Positions 15,715-23,757 of a stretch of 40,054 nucleotides of DNA are shown here, piece after piece. How positions within the stretch are numbered: position 1 is the stretch's first letter; every line of letters begins with the position of its first letter. The notes under the pieces were generated by a model. That model did not search any database. It was not told the DNA's origin and worked only from the letters and a program-made list of their open reading frames with translations. Origin of the DNA: Elusimicrobiota bacterium. Lineage in GTDB: Bacteria; Elusimicrobiota; Elusimicrobia; Elusimicrobiales; UBA9959. The position numbers and the translations under genes were made by a program. The stretch is from contig JACQWV010000027.1 in NCBI GenBank assembly GCA_016209085.1, forward strand, positions 22,997 through 63,050. Direction: 5' to 3'.

Positions 15715-18063
15715 TCAAAAATTGCTCCAGTCGGTTTCAGGCTCTTTCTTTTGAGGAAAGTCTGCGTTGCAAAACTGCCCGAGCGGGACTTCCATGAAAA
15801 GCGGTCTTTGCGTCATCGGCGTTATTTCTCTTAAATCAACTCCCTCTGCTTTAAATGCCGAAAGAATTATTGAATTGCAGGTTTTTGCTCCGCACGAGCC
15901 CATGCCTGCGCGGGTGACGGCCTTGAGCTGGTTAATATCTCTTATCCCTGATTTTATCGCCTTTCTTATTTCTCCCAACGCAACCCTTTCGCACCTGCAT
16001 ACCATCGCTTCATCATTCATGCCTTTACTGAGCTTCGCAGAAATAATGGATACGCTGGCTGAGCCGACCCCGCACATGATGCGGGGCAAGGAACGAGGAG
16101 CGCGCATAACTTGGGTTATGTAAGCGACGAGTGACGCAGTCGCAGCCGAAAAGCGGCCAACGTGCCCATTATTTCTGCGAAGCTCAGTAATATCCGTCTG
16201 TCCGGTTTTCCCCGGTTCAAAATCAAAAAATTTTACAGAAGCAATTTTATCTGCAATAGTTTTATCTGCTTTTAAAGTTATTATCTGCGTGTTTTCAGCC
16301 GCAAAATCCCTGATTTTAACGACTTGGGCGGTCCCGAGCAGATTTCCCTTCTCGTCCACAGTTTTTACGACATCCCCGTTTTTAATAATTTGTTTTTTCA
16401 TTTCTAGCGGAATTGAAATAAAAGGCATGTCTTTGTCCTGCCTGCAATCCACGAGCGTTACGGCAAGAGCAGGGCAGATGACAAGACATTTCAGGCATCC
16501 TATGCACTCCCCGTCAAAAACAGGAACGGACATTATGTTTTCAGAAACGAGTCTTATGGATTTTTTGGGACAGACCGTCACGCACGGGTTGCACGGAATT
16601 TCCTGCCTGCAGTGCAAAACAGGATACACCGCCACGTCATACCGACATGGTGTGAGACTTTTTTGCTTTTTGGCGGAATGCGGATGCGTTTTGCCTGGTT
16701 TGGATTTCAAAACTTCAAGTTTTTTATACCAGAAATCCGGAACGTCCGGCGACATTATTCCGAGAGCTTTTAAAACCCTGTACGCGGTAATTTTTCCGCT
16801 GAACATGGCGGCTGACGCCTCTGCTATCTCCTCGGCGTCCCCGCAGACAAAAGCGTTCATGCCGAATTCTTTTGCCATAGAATAAAGCTCGCTTACGGGA
16901 TTCAACCCGACTGCGATAAGAAGGGTATCTATTTTGAACGTTTTTTCACTGTTCTTTATTGGTTTGAAATTTTTGTCAACCTGCGCTATGGTGACGGATT
17001 CCACGATGTTCCGGCCGTCTGCCCTCAAAACCGTATGGGAAGCGTAAACCGGAACCCCCAGTCTTTTGATTTTATCCGCATGAACTTTATACCCGCCGGG
17101 TTCAGGCAGCGCTTCTGCAACGCCAAGAACCTTTATGTCCGCCTGAAGAGCATGATACGCCGCTATCAGGCCCACGTTGCCGGCCCCTACCACAAAAAGT
17201 TTTTTTGAAGGTCTCACCAGATCCCTGTTGACAAGAGTCTGGAACGCCCCTGCGCCGTAAACGCCGGGAAGAGTGTTCCCGGGGAAAACAAGGGATTTTT
17301 CTCTTGCCCCGCACGCAGCGACAAGCGCTCTGGGCTTTACCAGACAATAGCGGCCGTTTACGACTATCCCCGCTTTCTTATCGGAAAAAATTCCCACGCA
17401 CACTGCGTTCAGCCACGTTTTTACGGAAGAAAATTCTTTCAACTGCTCCTCCAGCTTGAGCGCGATGTCAATCCCCCTTGTGCCTGCCCAGCAGTCTTCA
17501 ACCGAGCCGAAAAACTTATGCGTCTGCAAAACCAGCTTTCCTCCCAGCCTGTGCTTGTCGTCCGCGAGAATTACCGGCACGTTCATTCTGCCCAACTCAA
17601 TCGCGGCGCTCAGGCCGCTGGGCCCTCCGCCTATAATCAGGACGTCTGTTTCAATTTCTCTTACACCCGCGATTTCCGGCCGCTCGCAGAGCTCGCGGCG
17701 CCGATTGCGGGCAATGCCGCCTTGTTCCGGCAGCCCTGTGTCTGCGGCAAGGCGGCCAAGGCCATTCAAAGCGTTTATTTTCATCCCGCTTCTGATTTTG
17801 GTCACGCAGGCCTTTACTACGAGCCCGTCCGAGACTACCGCGCACTGGCTGCACTGGCCGTTGGCGCAGAATATTCCCTGCGGGGAGCTGTCTTTGTGGT
17901 GGACGCTGAAAACCCTGACGCCGTTCGCAAAAAGCGCGCTTGAAATGACTTCGTCTTCAAACGCTTCCATCTGTTTCCCTTCAAAAGAAAAAATTATTTT
18001 TTTTCTTTCCGGAATCTGAAGGACCGGATGTTCATTAATTCTGGAAGTTGTATTACTGGACAT
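15715..18063 (-). CDS. Large iron-sulfur/NAD(P)-FAD subunit of an amine or imino-acid dehydrogenase, with two in-frame repeat insertions
   Basis: 782 residues. The N-terminal [2Fe-2S] ferredoxin-like domain has Cys 66, 71, 74 and 86. It is followed by a two-dinucleotide flavoprotein domain: VLIIGGGPSGLSAAIELG near 141 and KLFVVGAGNVGLIAAYHAL near 290. A two-cluster ferredoxin insert (CNPCVTVCP and CIGCLKCLVICP, roughly 480-550) comes next, then a C-terminal BFD-like [2Fe-2S] domain (VCRCE ... SCGAKTC, near 690-735). The order matches sarcosine oxidase alpha / HcnB fused to ferredoxin, so electrons probably pass from the small FAD subunit to NAD(P) or a ferredoxin. Two repeats lie inside it: a 51-bp element (residues about 112-128) and a 160-bp TIR element (residues about 626-679). 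Both keep the frame. Confidence 0.88.
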   Translation of the reverse strand: MSSNTTSRINEHPVLQIPERKKIIFSFEGKQMEAFEDEVISSALFANGVRVFSVHHKDSSPQGIFCANGQCSQCAVVSDGLVVKACVTKIRSGMKINALNGLGRLAADTGLPEQGGIARNRRRELCERPEIAGVREIETDVLIIGGGPSGLSAAIELGRMNVPVILADDKHRLGGKLVLQTHKFFGSVEDCWAGTRGIDIALKLEEQLKEFSSVKTWLNAVCVGIFSDKKAGIVVNGRYCLVKPRALVAACGAREKSLVFPGNTLPGVYGAGAFQTLVNRDLVRPSKKLFVVGAGNVGLIAAYHALQADIKVLGVAEALPEPGGYKVHADKIKRLGVPVYASHTVLRADGRNIVESVTIAQVDKNFKPIKNSEKTFKIDTLLIAVGLNPVSELYSMAKEFGMNAFVCGDAEEIAEASAAMFSGKITAYRVLKALGIMSPDVPDFWYKKLEVLKSKPGKTHPHSAKKQKSLTPCRYDVAVYPVLHCRQEIPCNPCVTVCPKKSIRLVSENIMSVPVFDGECIGCLKCLVICPALAVTLVDCRQDKDMPFISIPLEMKKQIIKNGDVVKTVDEKGNLLGTAQVVKIRDFAAENTQIITLKADKTIADKIASVKFFDFEPGKTGQTDITELRRNNGHVGRFSAATASLVAYITQVMRAPRSLPRIMCGVGSASVSIISAKLSKGMNDEAMVCRCERVALGEIRKAIKSGIRDINQLKAVTRAGMGSCGAKTCNSIILSAFKAEGVDLREITPMTQRPLFMEVPLGQFCNADFPQKKEPETDWSNF
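16025..16190. mobile_element. MITE-like element with 25-bp perfect inverted termini, inserted in frame
   Basis: The 25-nt segment at 16025-16049 (TTACTGAGCTTCGCAGAAAT...) is the exact reverse complement of 16166-16190. Between TA dinucleotides at each end lies a 160-bp body (16028-16187). Body plus one TA duplication equals 162 bp, which is 54 codons. Internal stems include CCCCGCA/TGCGGGG, CATAAC/GTTATG and GCGAC/GTCGC. It carries no gene of its own. Its sequence is fully translated within the iron-sulfur oxidoreductase on the minus strand, without a stop. TA duplication and short inverted termini are typical of Tc1/mariner-IS630-type derivatives. Confidence 0.85.
17674..17730. repeat. 51-bp coding repeat, copy A (inside the iron-sulfur oxidoreductase)
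   Basis: Bounded by direct TTCCGG hexamers 51 bp apart. The body contains CTCGCAG, GCTCGCGGCGCCGATTGCGG and CAATGCCGCC. It is about 92% identical (four differences by eye) to copy B at 28275-28334. The host gene reads it antisense relative to copy B, yielding the segment QGGIARNRRRELCER between the N-terminal [2Fe-2S] domain and the flavin domain. Confidence 0.85.
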
Positions 18064-18118
18064 AATTATGTTTTCTCTTATGTTGTTGCTGGTTACCGAA
18101 TATTTTTACTTTCTGCTA

Positions 18119-18259
18119 TATAGCCTTGCATAATTATCGTTGCATCACATCGGGATCTGTAGGGGCTTGATTTATCAAGCCCGTTTTCAATGGGTGCGAT
18201 GAATCGCACCCCTACATAATAACGTTCAGAATATGTCGCTTTATTTATGCAAGGCTATA
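18119..18259. mobile_element. TIR element (141 bp) that terminates the RHS gene
   Basis: TATAGCCTTGCATAA at 18119-18133 is exactly repeated in inverse at 18245-18259; the ends again read TA. The element contains the 59-bp palindromic repeat (18158-18216) nested inside. The right terminus supplies the TAG stop (18255-18257) of the RHS frame, so the insertion truncated that gene. It has no coding capacity. It fills most of the 191-bp gap upstream of the iron-sulfur oxidoreductase. Confidence 0.8.
18158..18216. repeat. 59-bp palindromic repeat, copy 1
   Basis: Ends are TGTAGGGG and CCCCTACA. It contains two nested hairpins: GGGCTTGAT/ATCAAGCCC and GGGTGCGAT/ATCGCACCC. It differs from copy 2 (27969-28027) at only a few positions in the spacer and one loop. 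It is nested inside the 141-bp TIR element. Confidence 0.9.
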
Positions 18260-18616
18260 GCCCGTATTTGTCATGGTTGAATTTCCATGTATTGCCTTTC
18301 GGGTCTGTTAATGCAGTTATCTGTGAACCAGCGCAGGACGGACATGCTCCAGAACCATAACTAAATTTTGTCTTAAAATTCATTGCATTTGTCGTTTCAA
18401 TGACATTTCCTGATAAGTCATAAACAAAATTTGTCTTTCTTCCAAGCGGGTCCGTGATTTTTGTTATTTGACTTTGCTCGTCATGCTCGTAAAGAACAGC
18501 ATTGCCTAACGGGTCTATTGCGCGGCTTAATGCCCCGTATTTCCCGTATTCATATTTGTGAACGCTGCCAATGGCATCTTTCATGCTTAACATATGTCCT
18601 GCTTTGTCATAAGAAT

Positions 18617-18690
18617 AGAGGATAGAGGCCAGAGGCGAGGGGATAGAAGAAGTATCTTCACTTGTGACTTGTGACCTGTGACTTGTGACT
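18617..18690. repeat. Heptamer arrays inside the RHS gene
   Basis: Four copies of CTTGTGA (one as CCTGTGA) occupy 18661-18688. Just before them lies a looser GA-rich array (GAGGATA, GAGGCCA, GAGGCGA, GGGGATA). Read on the minus strand they insert about 22 residues (SHRSQVTSEDTSSIPSPLAS) between NLKTVT and YSYDKAGH, where ordinary YD repeats have only a few linker residues. The CTTGTGA family reappears in purL. Confidence 0.8.
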
Positions 18691-19335
18691 GTTTTAAGAT
18701 TCCCGTATTTATCATAATCAAATTTTGCGGTTCTGCCTAAAGCATCAGTAATACTGGTCGGTCTTGAATAGTAATCAGTCTTTTCACCGCTGAAATCTTT
18801 GTATTTGCGTTTTACCTGGTATTCTATGCTGGTTGTCTGGCCAAGGGCATTTGTTATTTTTACAGGGTCGCCGTTATTGTTTCGTTCATAAAGCGTATGG
18901 CGCTTTAATGCATCTGTCGTTGCTGAAATATTGTAATTTTCCGTGGCGAGTTTCTTGCCTGCTTCGTTTTTGTAATGATAAATGGTTTTTGCGCCAAATA
19001 CATCAGTTATTATTGTTCTTGAAGATTTGTCTTCATAATAACGTTCTATCTTGTTTATCCCGCCTCCTAATACTGAACTTAAAATTCTTCCTGTTCTGTC
19101 ATAAGTATATTTTTCAGATGCTAAATTGCCATCTTTAAATTCCACAAGCATTCCTTCTGAATTATAACTGAATTTTCTGTTTGTATTGTCAGGAAATGTT
19201 ATTTGTGTTACATTACCTTTATCGTCATATTCAAAAGACGTTTTCCTTCCTGCATGGTCTTTTATTGATTTAACCCGGTTTTTGCCGTCCCGGTCAAAAT
19301 TGAGCGTCCGTCCGTGTATGTCTGTTATGCTTGTT

Positions 19336-19381
19336 AGATTATTTTTGCTGTCATATCCATAATATTTTTGTCGTCATATCC
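19336..19381. repeat. 23-bp imperfect tandem duplication causing a frameshift
   Basis: Positions 19336-19358 and 19359-19381 are two adjacent 23-nt copies, alike at most positions (both end TCATATCC on the plus strand). Because 23 is not a multiple of three, the duplication shifts the RHS frame and leads to a TAA within 50 nt. Copy divergence makes a simple assembly stutter less likely than a real duplication. Confidence 0.8.
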
Positions 19382-20502
19382 ATAAGTAAGATATGAGCCG
19401 TCAGAAGAATTAAACCGCCTTGGTTTTGACAGATTTTCCTGAATCCGTGAAAACTCTATCACTGAGCCGTTTGTGTCTTGTATTTTAAATCCTTTGCCAA
19501 AACCTGTTTTGCCGTATGTCAGGTCGGACGCAGAACCAATCGGTGAACGGTAATGAATGTCATTGCTTGCATCAGGGTTGAATTTTCCATAAGGCCTGTA
19601 TGTCCAGCGTGTGTTTGAAGAATCGGTAAAAATTACCCGGCCGTCCGGAAATTGTTCTATTTTCATGTTTGCGGTTTCACCTATGCCGCCGTAAACGGAA
19701 TTGTAAAACATTCCGTATGACGGGGATATTGAGCCTTCACTTATATTCATTCCCCCTAAACATAAATTATTATTTCCTGTGATTTCATCTTCAGAGCCTG
19801 CCAGGGGGCCTTCTACCTGTCCTTTGTATTCTACTTCAGGCGGTATTAAATAGTCCGTCTCATAGTTGAGCTGTTCTTCGGTGGCAGGCGAGGAATCCAG
19901 GGACGGGAAGAAACTTGCCGGATGCGCGGTCTGTTTATTGAGCCCTTTCAAGACCCTGTAAAGCCATTCCAGGGTTGTTGCGAACGGGTTATTGGGCCAT
20001 ATTGCTATGCCGGTTTCTTTGGCTATGTAATTGCGCGCTAAATACGAGCGCCACCGCTCCCGGGAATCGTCAATCCATTCTGAAAAATCTGTGCTGTAGT
20101 GTTTTGAAAAAAACGGACTGCCAGTTTCCCAGAAAGGGTTCAGGCTGCCGAAACCATTCGGGAAAAATCCTGAAACATCTGAACCGCTGACTGAACCGCC
20201 GCCTGACCCCTGGCAATAACTGTTTAATAAATATCCATTCTGGTCAGCGCAGTTGTCATTGGGAGCCGTAACAAGGCAATCAGTGCCGTCAAGCTCTGAC
20301 CTGTATAGTTCGCACTCTATGAGCGTGGACAAGGGAGTACTTGTGAAGGTAAATACCACTTCACACGGCGTGCCGCCAGGATAAATAAATCCGGTTACCC
20401 GGCAGGTCCCGTTTAAAGTGTATGACGCAAAAACATGACTTGTTATAAAATAAACCGTTTGGAACGCTATTGCCGCTGAAATTATATATTTGTTTAATCT
20501 GC

Positions 20503-21258
20503 TCATTGTCTATTTATAAAAATCGTATATCCAAGCATTAAACTGCTTCTGCCTTGCTCGCCGAATGTCATTGTGACGTCAAAACTTCCGCCAGGCAGGT
20601 ATATGTTGATTCCCCCTGAAATCAGGGGGGTTGTTTCTGACGCGCTTTCCGAACGCGCATAATCAGCCTGAACTCCGATGTTTAATCCAGCGTGTTCAGT
20701 ATATTGAAAAAGCCTCCTGCATGTCAGGCCTATGCTCGTTATTCCTGAATCTTCTATGTCTGCGAACGCATTGCGGGAAAGACTTAAAGCAGCGTCATAT
20801 TTGTTTTTTAAAAGCGTAGTCCCTATCCGGGCTGTCCAGCCTCTGGCGGGAAAATCGCCGCCGCTCATGATCTGGCCTCCCAGATACCCGAACCATCTGC
20901 CTGTTTTGCGGGTAGGTTTGGATAAATACATTGTTTTGTCAGACCAAAAATCAATTTTTAATGCTTTGCTGTTTTCTAAAATCCAGACCTCGCCTTCCCC
21001 GTTTAATTCAACTGCTATAATATTTTTGCTTTTATCCGGAACGACCGCATTATATGCTTTTTCAATAATTTGAGCCTTTGCCTGTGTGGATAATCCTGTA
21101 TATTTTTTGCCTGCTTTCAGGTAAACCCCCACGCCAACCTGGTTGGTGTGGGGGTAAATGCGAAAACTTTCAAATTCAGAAGGAATGTTTTCCAGAGCCA
21201 TGCTGTCTGAAGCATGCAGAACGAATGTGATAAAAAAACTTAAAATTATTTTTTTCAT
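20503..21258 (-). CDS. Exported, probable outer-membrane protein of unknown function
   Basis: 251 residues. The signal peptide is MKKIILSFFITFVLHASDSMA. The mature part has alternating hydrophobic strands (WFGYLGGQIMSGGDFPARGW, HAGLNIGVQADYARSES, GSFDVTMTFGEQGRSSLMLG) and a strand-like C-terminus (LGYTIFINRQ), as in small beta-barrels. It overlaps the RHS gene by 4 nt (ATGA) and the upstream TPR-like protein by 4 nt. No family was recognised. A role in exporting or anchoring the RHS protein is suggested only by context. Confidence 0.7.
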   Translation of the reverse strand: MKKIILSFFITFVLHASDSMALENIPSEFESFRIYPHTNQVGVGVYLKAGKKYTGLSTQAKAQIIEKAYNAVVPDKSKNIIAVELNGEGEVWILENSKALKIDFWSDKTMYLSKPTRKTGRWFGYLGGQIMSGGDFPARGWTARIGTTLLKNKYDAALSLSRNAFADIEDSGITSIGLTCRRLFQYTEHAGLNIGVQADYARSESASETTPLISGGINIYLPGGSFDVTMTFGEQGRSSLMLGYTIFINRQ

Positions 21259-22376
21259 TTTATTTTGCCGAAATAAACCGTGTATCCCAGGGATATGGTG
21301 TTGCTGCCGTTATAGGGACCGGATAACGCAAAATCCACGAATAAATCTATGGAGCTTTCTTTCATGAAATAACTTGCTCCAGGAGAAACAAAAAATATTA
21401 AATTATCGTCAGGCCCCGGAACGCGTTCTATTTTTGCTCCGAAAGTCGCGTTAAAAGGCGCAAATTTCACGGGAGCATTGTATCTGAGACCGGCTCCAAT
21501 CGCAAGACCGTTATAATCACTGTCTGAATTCCCGCCATCCAGAGCGATATTTGCGGATATGTCCAGCCTGTCTGTTATGAATTTTCCGGCCCTGCCTCTG
21601 AAAGAATACAACGTGCCTTGTGAATTTCTGTTTAAACTGCCGCCTAAATGCGCCAGGTACCTGCCTTTAAATCTTGCTTTAGACATCTCCGGGTATTTGA
21701 GCCGGGGCCGGTTTTCAAGTTCCGCTATATAAGCGGACGCTGTTTTTTTGTGCTCAGCGCTTTCTGAAAGTTCCAGATCCTTTTTTGCTTCTATGGCGGA
21801 TGTTTTGTAAGCGCCTATTTTTTCAAGGGCTATGGCATAGCCCGCATGGCACAGGCTCTTGTCAGGCGCAATCCTGCAAACCCTGTCAAACATAACAATG
21901 CTTTGCGCATAACGCTTCTGCGCCATCAAAAGATTTATTTCAGCCAGAGATTTTTCAAAATCGCCGACAGGAACGGAAAGTTCAAGTTTAGGAAGATTTA
22001 AAGGCTGTTTAAGCCATGCAGGCGCGGCTGAGGCAATTTCATCAGACGCTTTTTCAAGCCCGAAGGCATTCAGGATTTCTGAAAGATAAAACCGGACATC
22101 TGCATCCAGAGGCGCGGCTATGAGAGCCCTGTCTATGTTGTAGATAGAGGCTTCAGGCAGTCCGCAAAAAGCCAGAGCGTACGCATATTCGGCAATTATT
22201 TTCGGGTCAGAGGTCTTTTTTGCTGTCCGGGAATATTTGAGAATTATTTGCGCCGGCATTGAGGAGACAAGAAGTGTCTCTCTGGCAGATTCAAGTTTTG
22301 TTGACGGTTCAGCCAGGCACCATCCATATGCCAGAAAAATTAAAACCCAAACCATGAATGAGGTTTTGCTCTTCAT
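21255..22376 (-). CDS. Exported protein with TPR-like N-terminal half and barrel-like C-terminal half
   Basis: 373 residues. The signal peptide is MKSKTSFMVWVLIFLAYGWCLA. Residues about 25-210 are helical pairs with TPR-like spacing (AEYAYALAFCGLPEASIYNIDRAL, then CHAGYAIALEKIGAYKTSAIEA). The remainder is strand-rich (YLAHLGGSLNRNSQGTLYSF to TISLGYTVYFGKIK). Its last strand resembles the end of the next gene's product (LGYTIFINRQ), so the two may be related barrels. It is first in a three-gene operon with overlapping ATGA junctions and is divergent from another envelope protein. Confidence 0.7.
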   Translation of the reverse strand: MKSKTSFMVWVLIFLAYGWCLAEPSTKLESARETLLVSSMPAQIILKYSRTAKKTSDPKIIAEYAYALAFCGLPEASIYNIDRALIAAPLDADVRFYLSEILNAFGLEKASDEIASAAPAWLKQPLNLPKLELSVPVGDFEKSLAEINLLMAQKRYAQSIVMFDRVCRIAPDKSLCHAGYAIALEKIGAYKTSAIEAKKDLELSESAEHKKTASAYIAELENRPRLKYPEMSKARFKGRYLAHLGGSLNRNSQGTLYSFRGRAGKFITDRLDISANIALDGGNSDSDYNGLAIGAGLRYNAPVKFAPFNATFGAKIERVPGPDDNLIFFVSPGASYFMKESSIDLFVDFALSGPYNGSNTISLGYTVYFGKIK

Positions 22377-22452
22377 ATAATCAGGAAAATTTCTTTTTAG
22401 ATTATTCTATTAGATTTTCAAATTTTATACAATAAACTTCTCGGATTTATAA

Positions 22453-23667
22453 ATGAAACTTAAATTATTTAAAATTATAGGGTTTTTTTTATTTATTGTA
22501 ATGCTGTCTTTTCCGGCGCAGGCATCAAAAGGGGCTGTTCAGGAAATTATAAATGCAATTAAAACACCGAAAACAAAAAAAGCAATTTTGTTTATTTTTA
22601 ATGCTACTGGAGGAAAGGAAATAGACGCTGCGATTGAAAATTTAAGAATTCAATTGGCAAGCGCAGGCATTGATGTTGCAGATAAGCAAAGCGCACAGGA
22701 CATTGCGGATGAGTTTGAAATAAAACCGCAGGGGTTAAATGACGATGTGATACAACAATTGCAAATACTTTTAGGAAAAACTGCGTTTATATTAGCCGAG
22801 GGCAAAGGAAATAAAATAGCTCTGAAAATATATGATTCAATTTCCGGAAACCTGCTTTTAGAAAACACCTGCGATGCCGATGAATTCACAATGATGGAAC
22901 CTCAATCTGCCGCGACCACAACAATGCCTGAAGTCCAAACATCAACGCCACAAGCAACACAAAAACTGGAAAAGAAATCTGAAAGAAACAATTTTATGGG
23001 CATTGGAATCGGAATCGGGAATTTCAAAAAGAATTTTAAAGATTTTGACCTGCTGACAAGCAATAACCCGGGCGCAAATAATTATTCCAATAATTTAAAC
23101 GGCTATTCTAATTTTTTTTATGAACGGCGATTTTCAGAACGATATACAATGGGAGTCCATTCCGGAATTGAGATTATTGGTTCCGATGAATACATTCAAA
23201 ACGAGAAAACTCTCATGATCCAGCCATATAATCTTTTTATCACGCTGTATATAAAGCGGAAACTCACCAAAACAATTGGCGCGTACTGTGGCGGGGGAGC
23301 GGATTTTATTTCTTTTAAGATTGAAGATCCAGCACAATTTGATGCCAACAAGCCGGAACACTCTGGTTTTGGCGGCGACACAACAGCTTTTCACTCTGAT
23401 GCGGGATTAGACTTTACCCTCAAAAATTTTATTCTTCGTTTGGGAATTCAATATGTGTTTTCGGCTGAAAATGAGAATATACGGGGATATGTTTCTGGCG
23501 GAGGAGGTTACAACCCTGGAAATTATCTTGTTATAATCCGCGACGGGAAAAATATTGCTTTAAGCCCGGTTGGCCAGCCCATTGCCAATAATGAAAAACC
23601 ATTAAATCTGGACCTTGGCGGAATCAAATCTTTCATCACATTGAGTTATAATTTTGCGGCCTGGTAG
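22453..23667 (+). CDS. Exported protein: soluble N-terminal domain plus outer-membrane beta-barrel
   Basis: 404 residues. The signal peptide is MKLKLFKIIGFFLFIVMLSFPAQA. The N-terminal domain (about 30-150) is alpha/beta and contains KKAILFIFNATGGKEIDAAI and IQQLQILLGKTAFILAEG, reminiscent of CsgG/FlgO-type domains though weaker. A Thr/Gln/Pro linker follows. A barrel-like region from about residue 180 (NNFMGIGIGIGNFKKNF) runs to the C-terminal aromatic end ITLSYNFAAW. The architecture parallels the protein at 35733-36941. The gene is AT-rich and has no strong SD. Confidence 0.65.
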   Translation: MKLKLFKIIGFFLFIVMLSFPAQASKGAVQEIINAIKTPKTKKAILFIFNATGGKEIDAAIENLRIQLASAGIDVADKQSAQDIADEFEIKPQGLNDDVIQQLQILLGKTAFILAEGKGNKIALKIYDSISGNLLLENTCDADEFTMMEPQSAATTTMPEVQTSTPQATQKLEKKSERNNFMGIGIGIGNFKKNFKDFDLLTSNNPGANNYSNNLNGYSNFFYERRFSERYTMGVHSGIEIIGSDEYIQNEKTLMIQPYNLFITLYIKRKLTKTIGAYCGGGADFISFKIEDPAQFDANKPEHSGFGGDTTAFHSDAGLDFTLKNFILRLGIQYVFSAENENIRGYVSGGGGYNPGNYLVIIRDGKNIALSPVGQPIANNEKPLNLDLGGIKSFITLSYNFAAW

Positions 23668-23757
23668 AGCCAAATCCTCCTTCCTGTTTCTGATAAATCT
23701 TTTTGCATTTTTTTAATTTGCTACAATTTTTTGTAACAGATTTCCAGGAGGTCCACA

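Larger units (their letters stand above)
18255..20506 (-). pseudogene. RHS/YD-repeat protein, frameshifted and 3'-truncated
   Basis: Two open pieces belong to one gene: 19334-20506 (N-terminal 390 codons) and 18255-19151 plus upstream codons in the other frame. The N-terminal part has a signal-like start (IISAAIAFQTVYFITSHVFA) and a Cys-containing region. The rest is YD repeats (YTYDRTGRIL, FDYDKYGNLKT, YEYGKYGALSRA, YEHDEQSQITKI). A 23-bp tandem duplication at 19336-19381 shifts the frame; removing one copy restores it (GYDSKNNLTSITDIHGRT). The C-terminus ends in a stop inside a TIR element, with no RHS core or toxin domain. A heptamer tract adds codons near 18617-18690. The 4-nt overlap with the preceding gene places it in an operon with two envelope proteins. 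Confidence 0.85.

Noticed and set aside
18064-18254. Continuation of the RHS 3' end beyond the TIR element
   Set aside because: The 55 nt between the element and the oxidoreductase start show no YD-repeat coding pattern in any frame.
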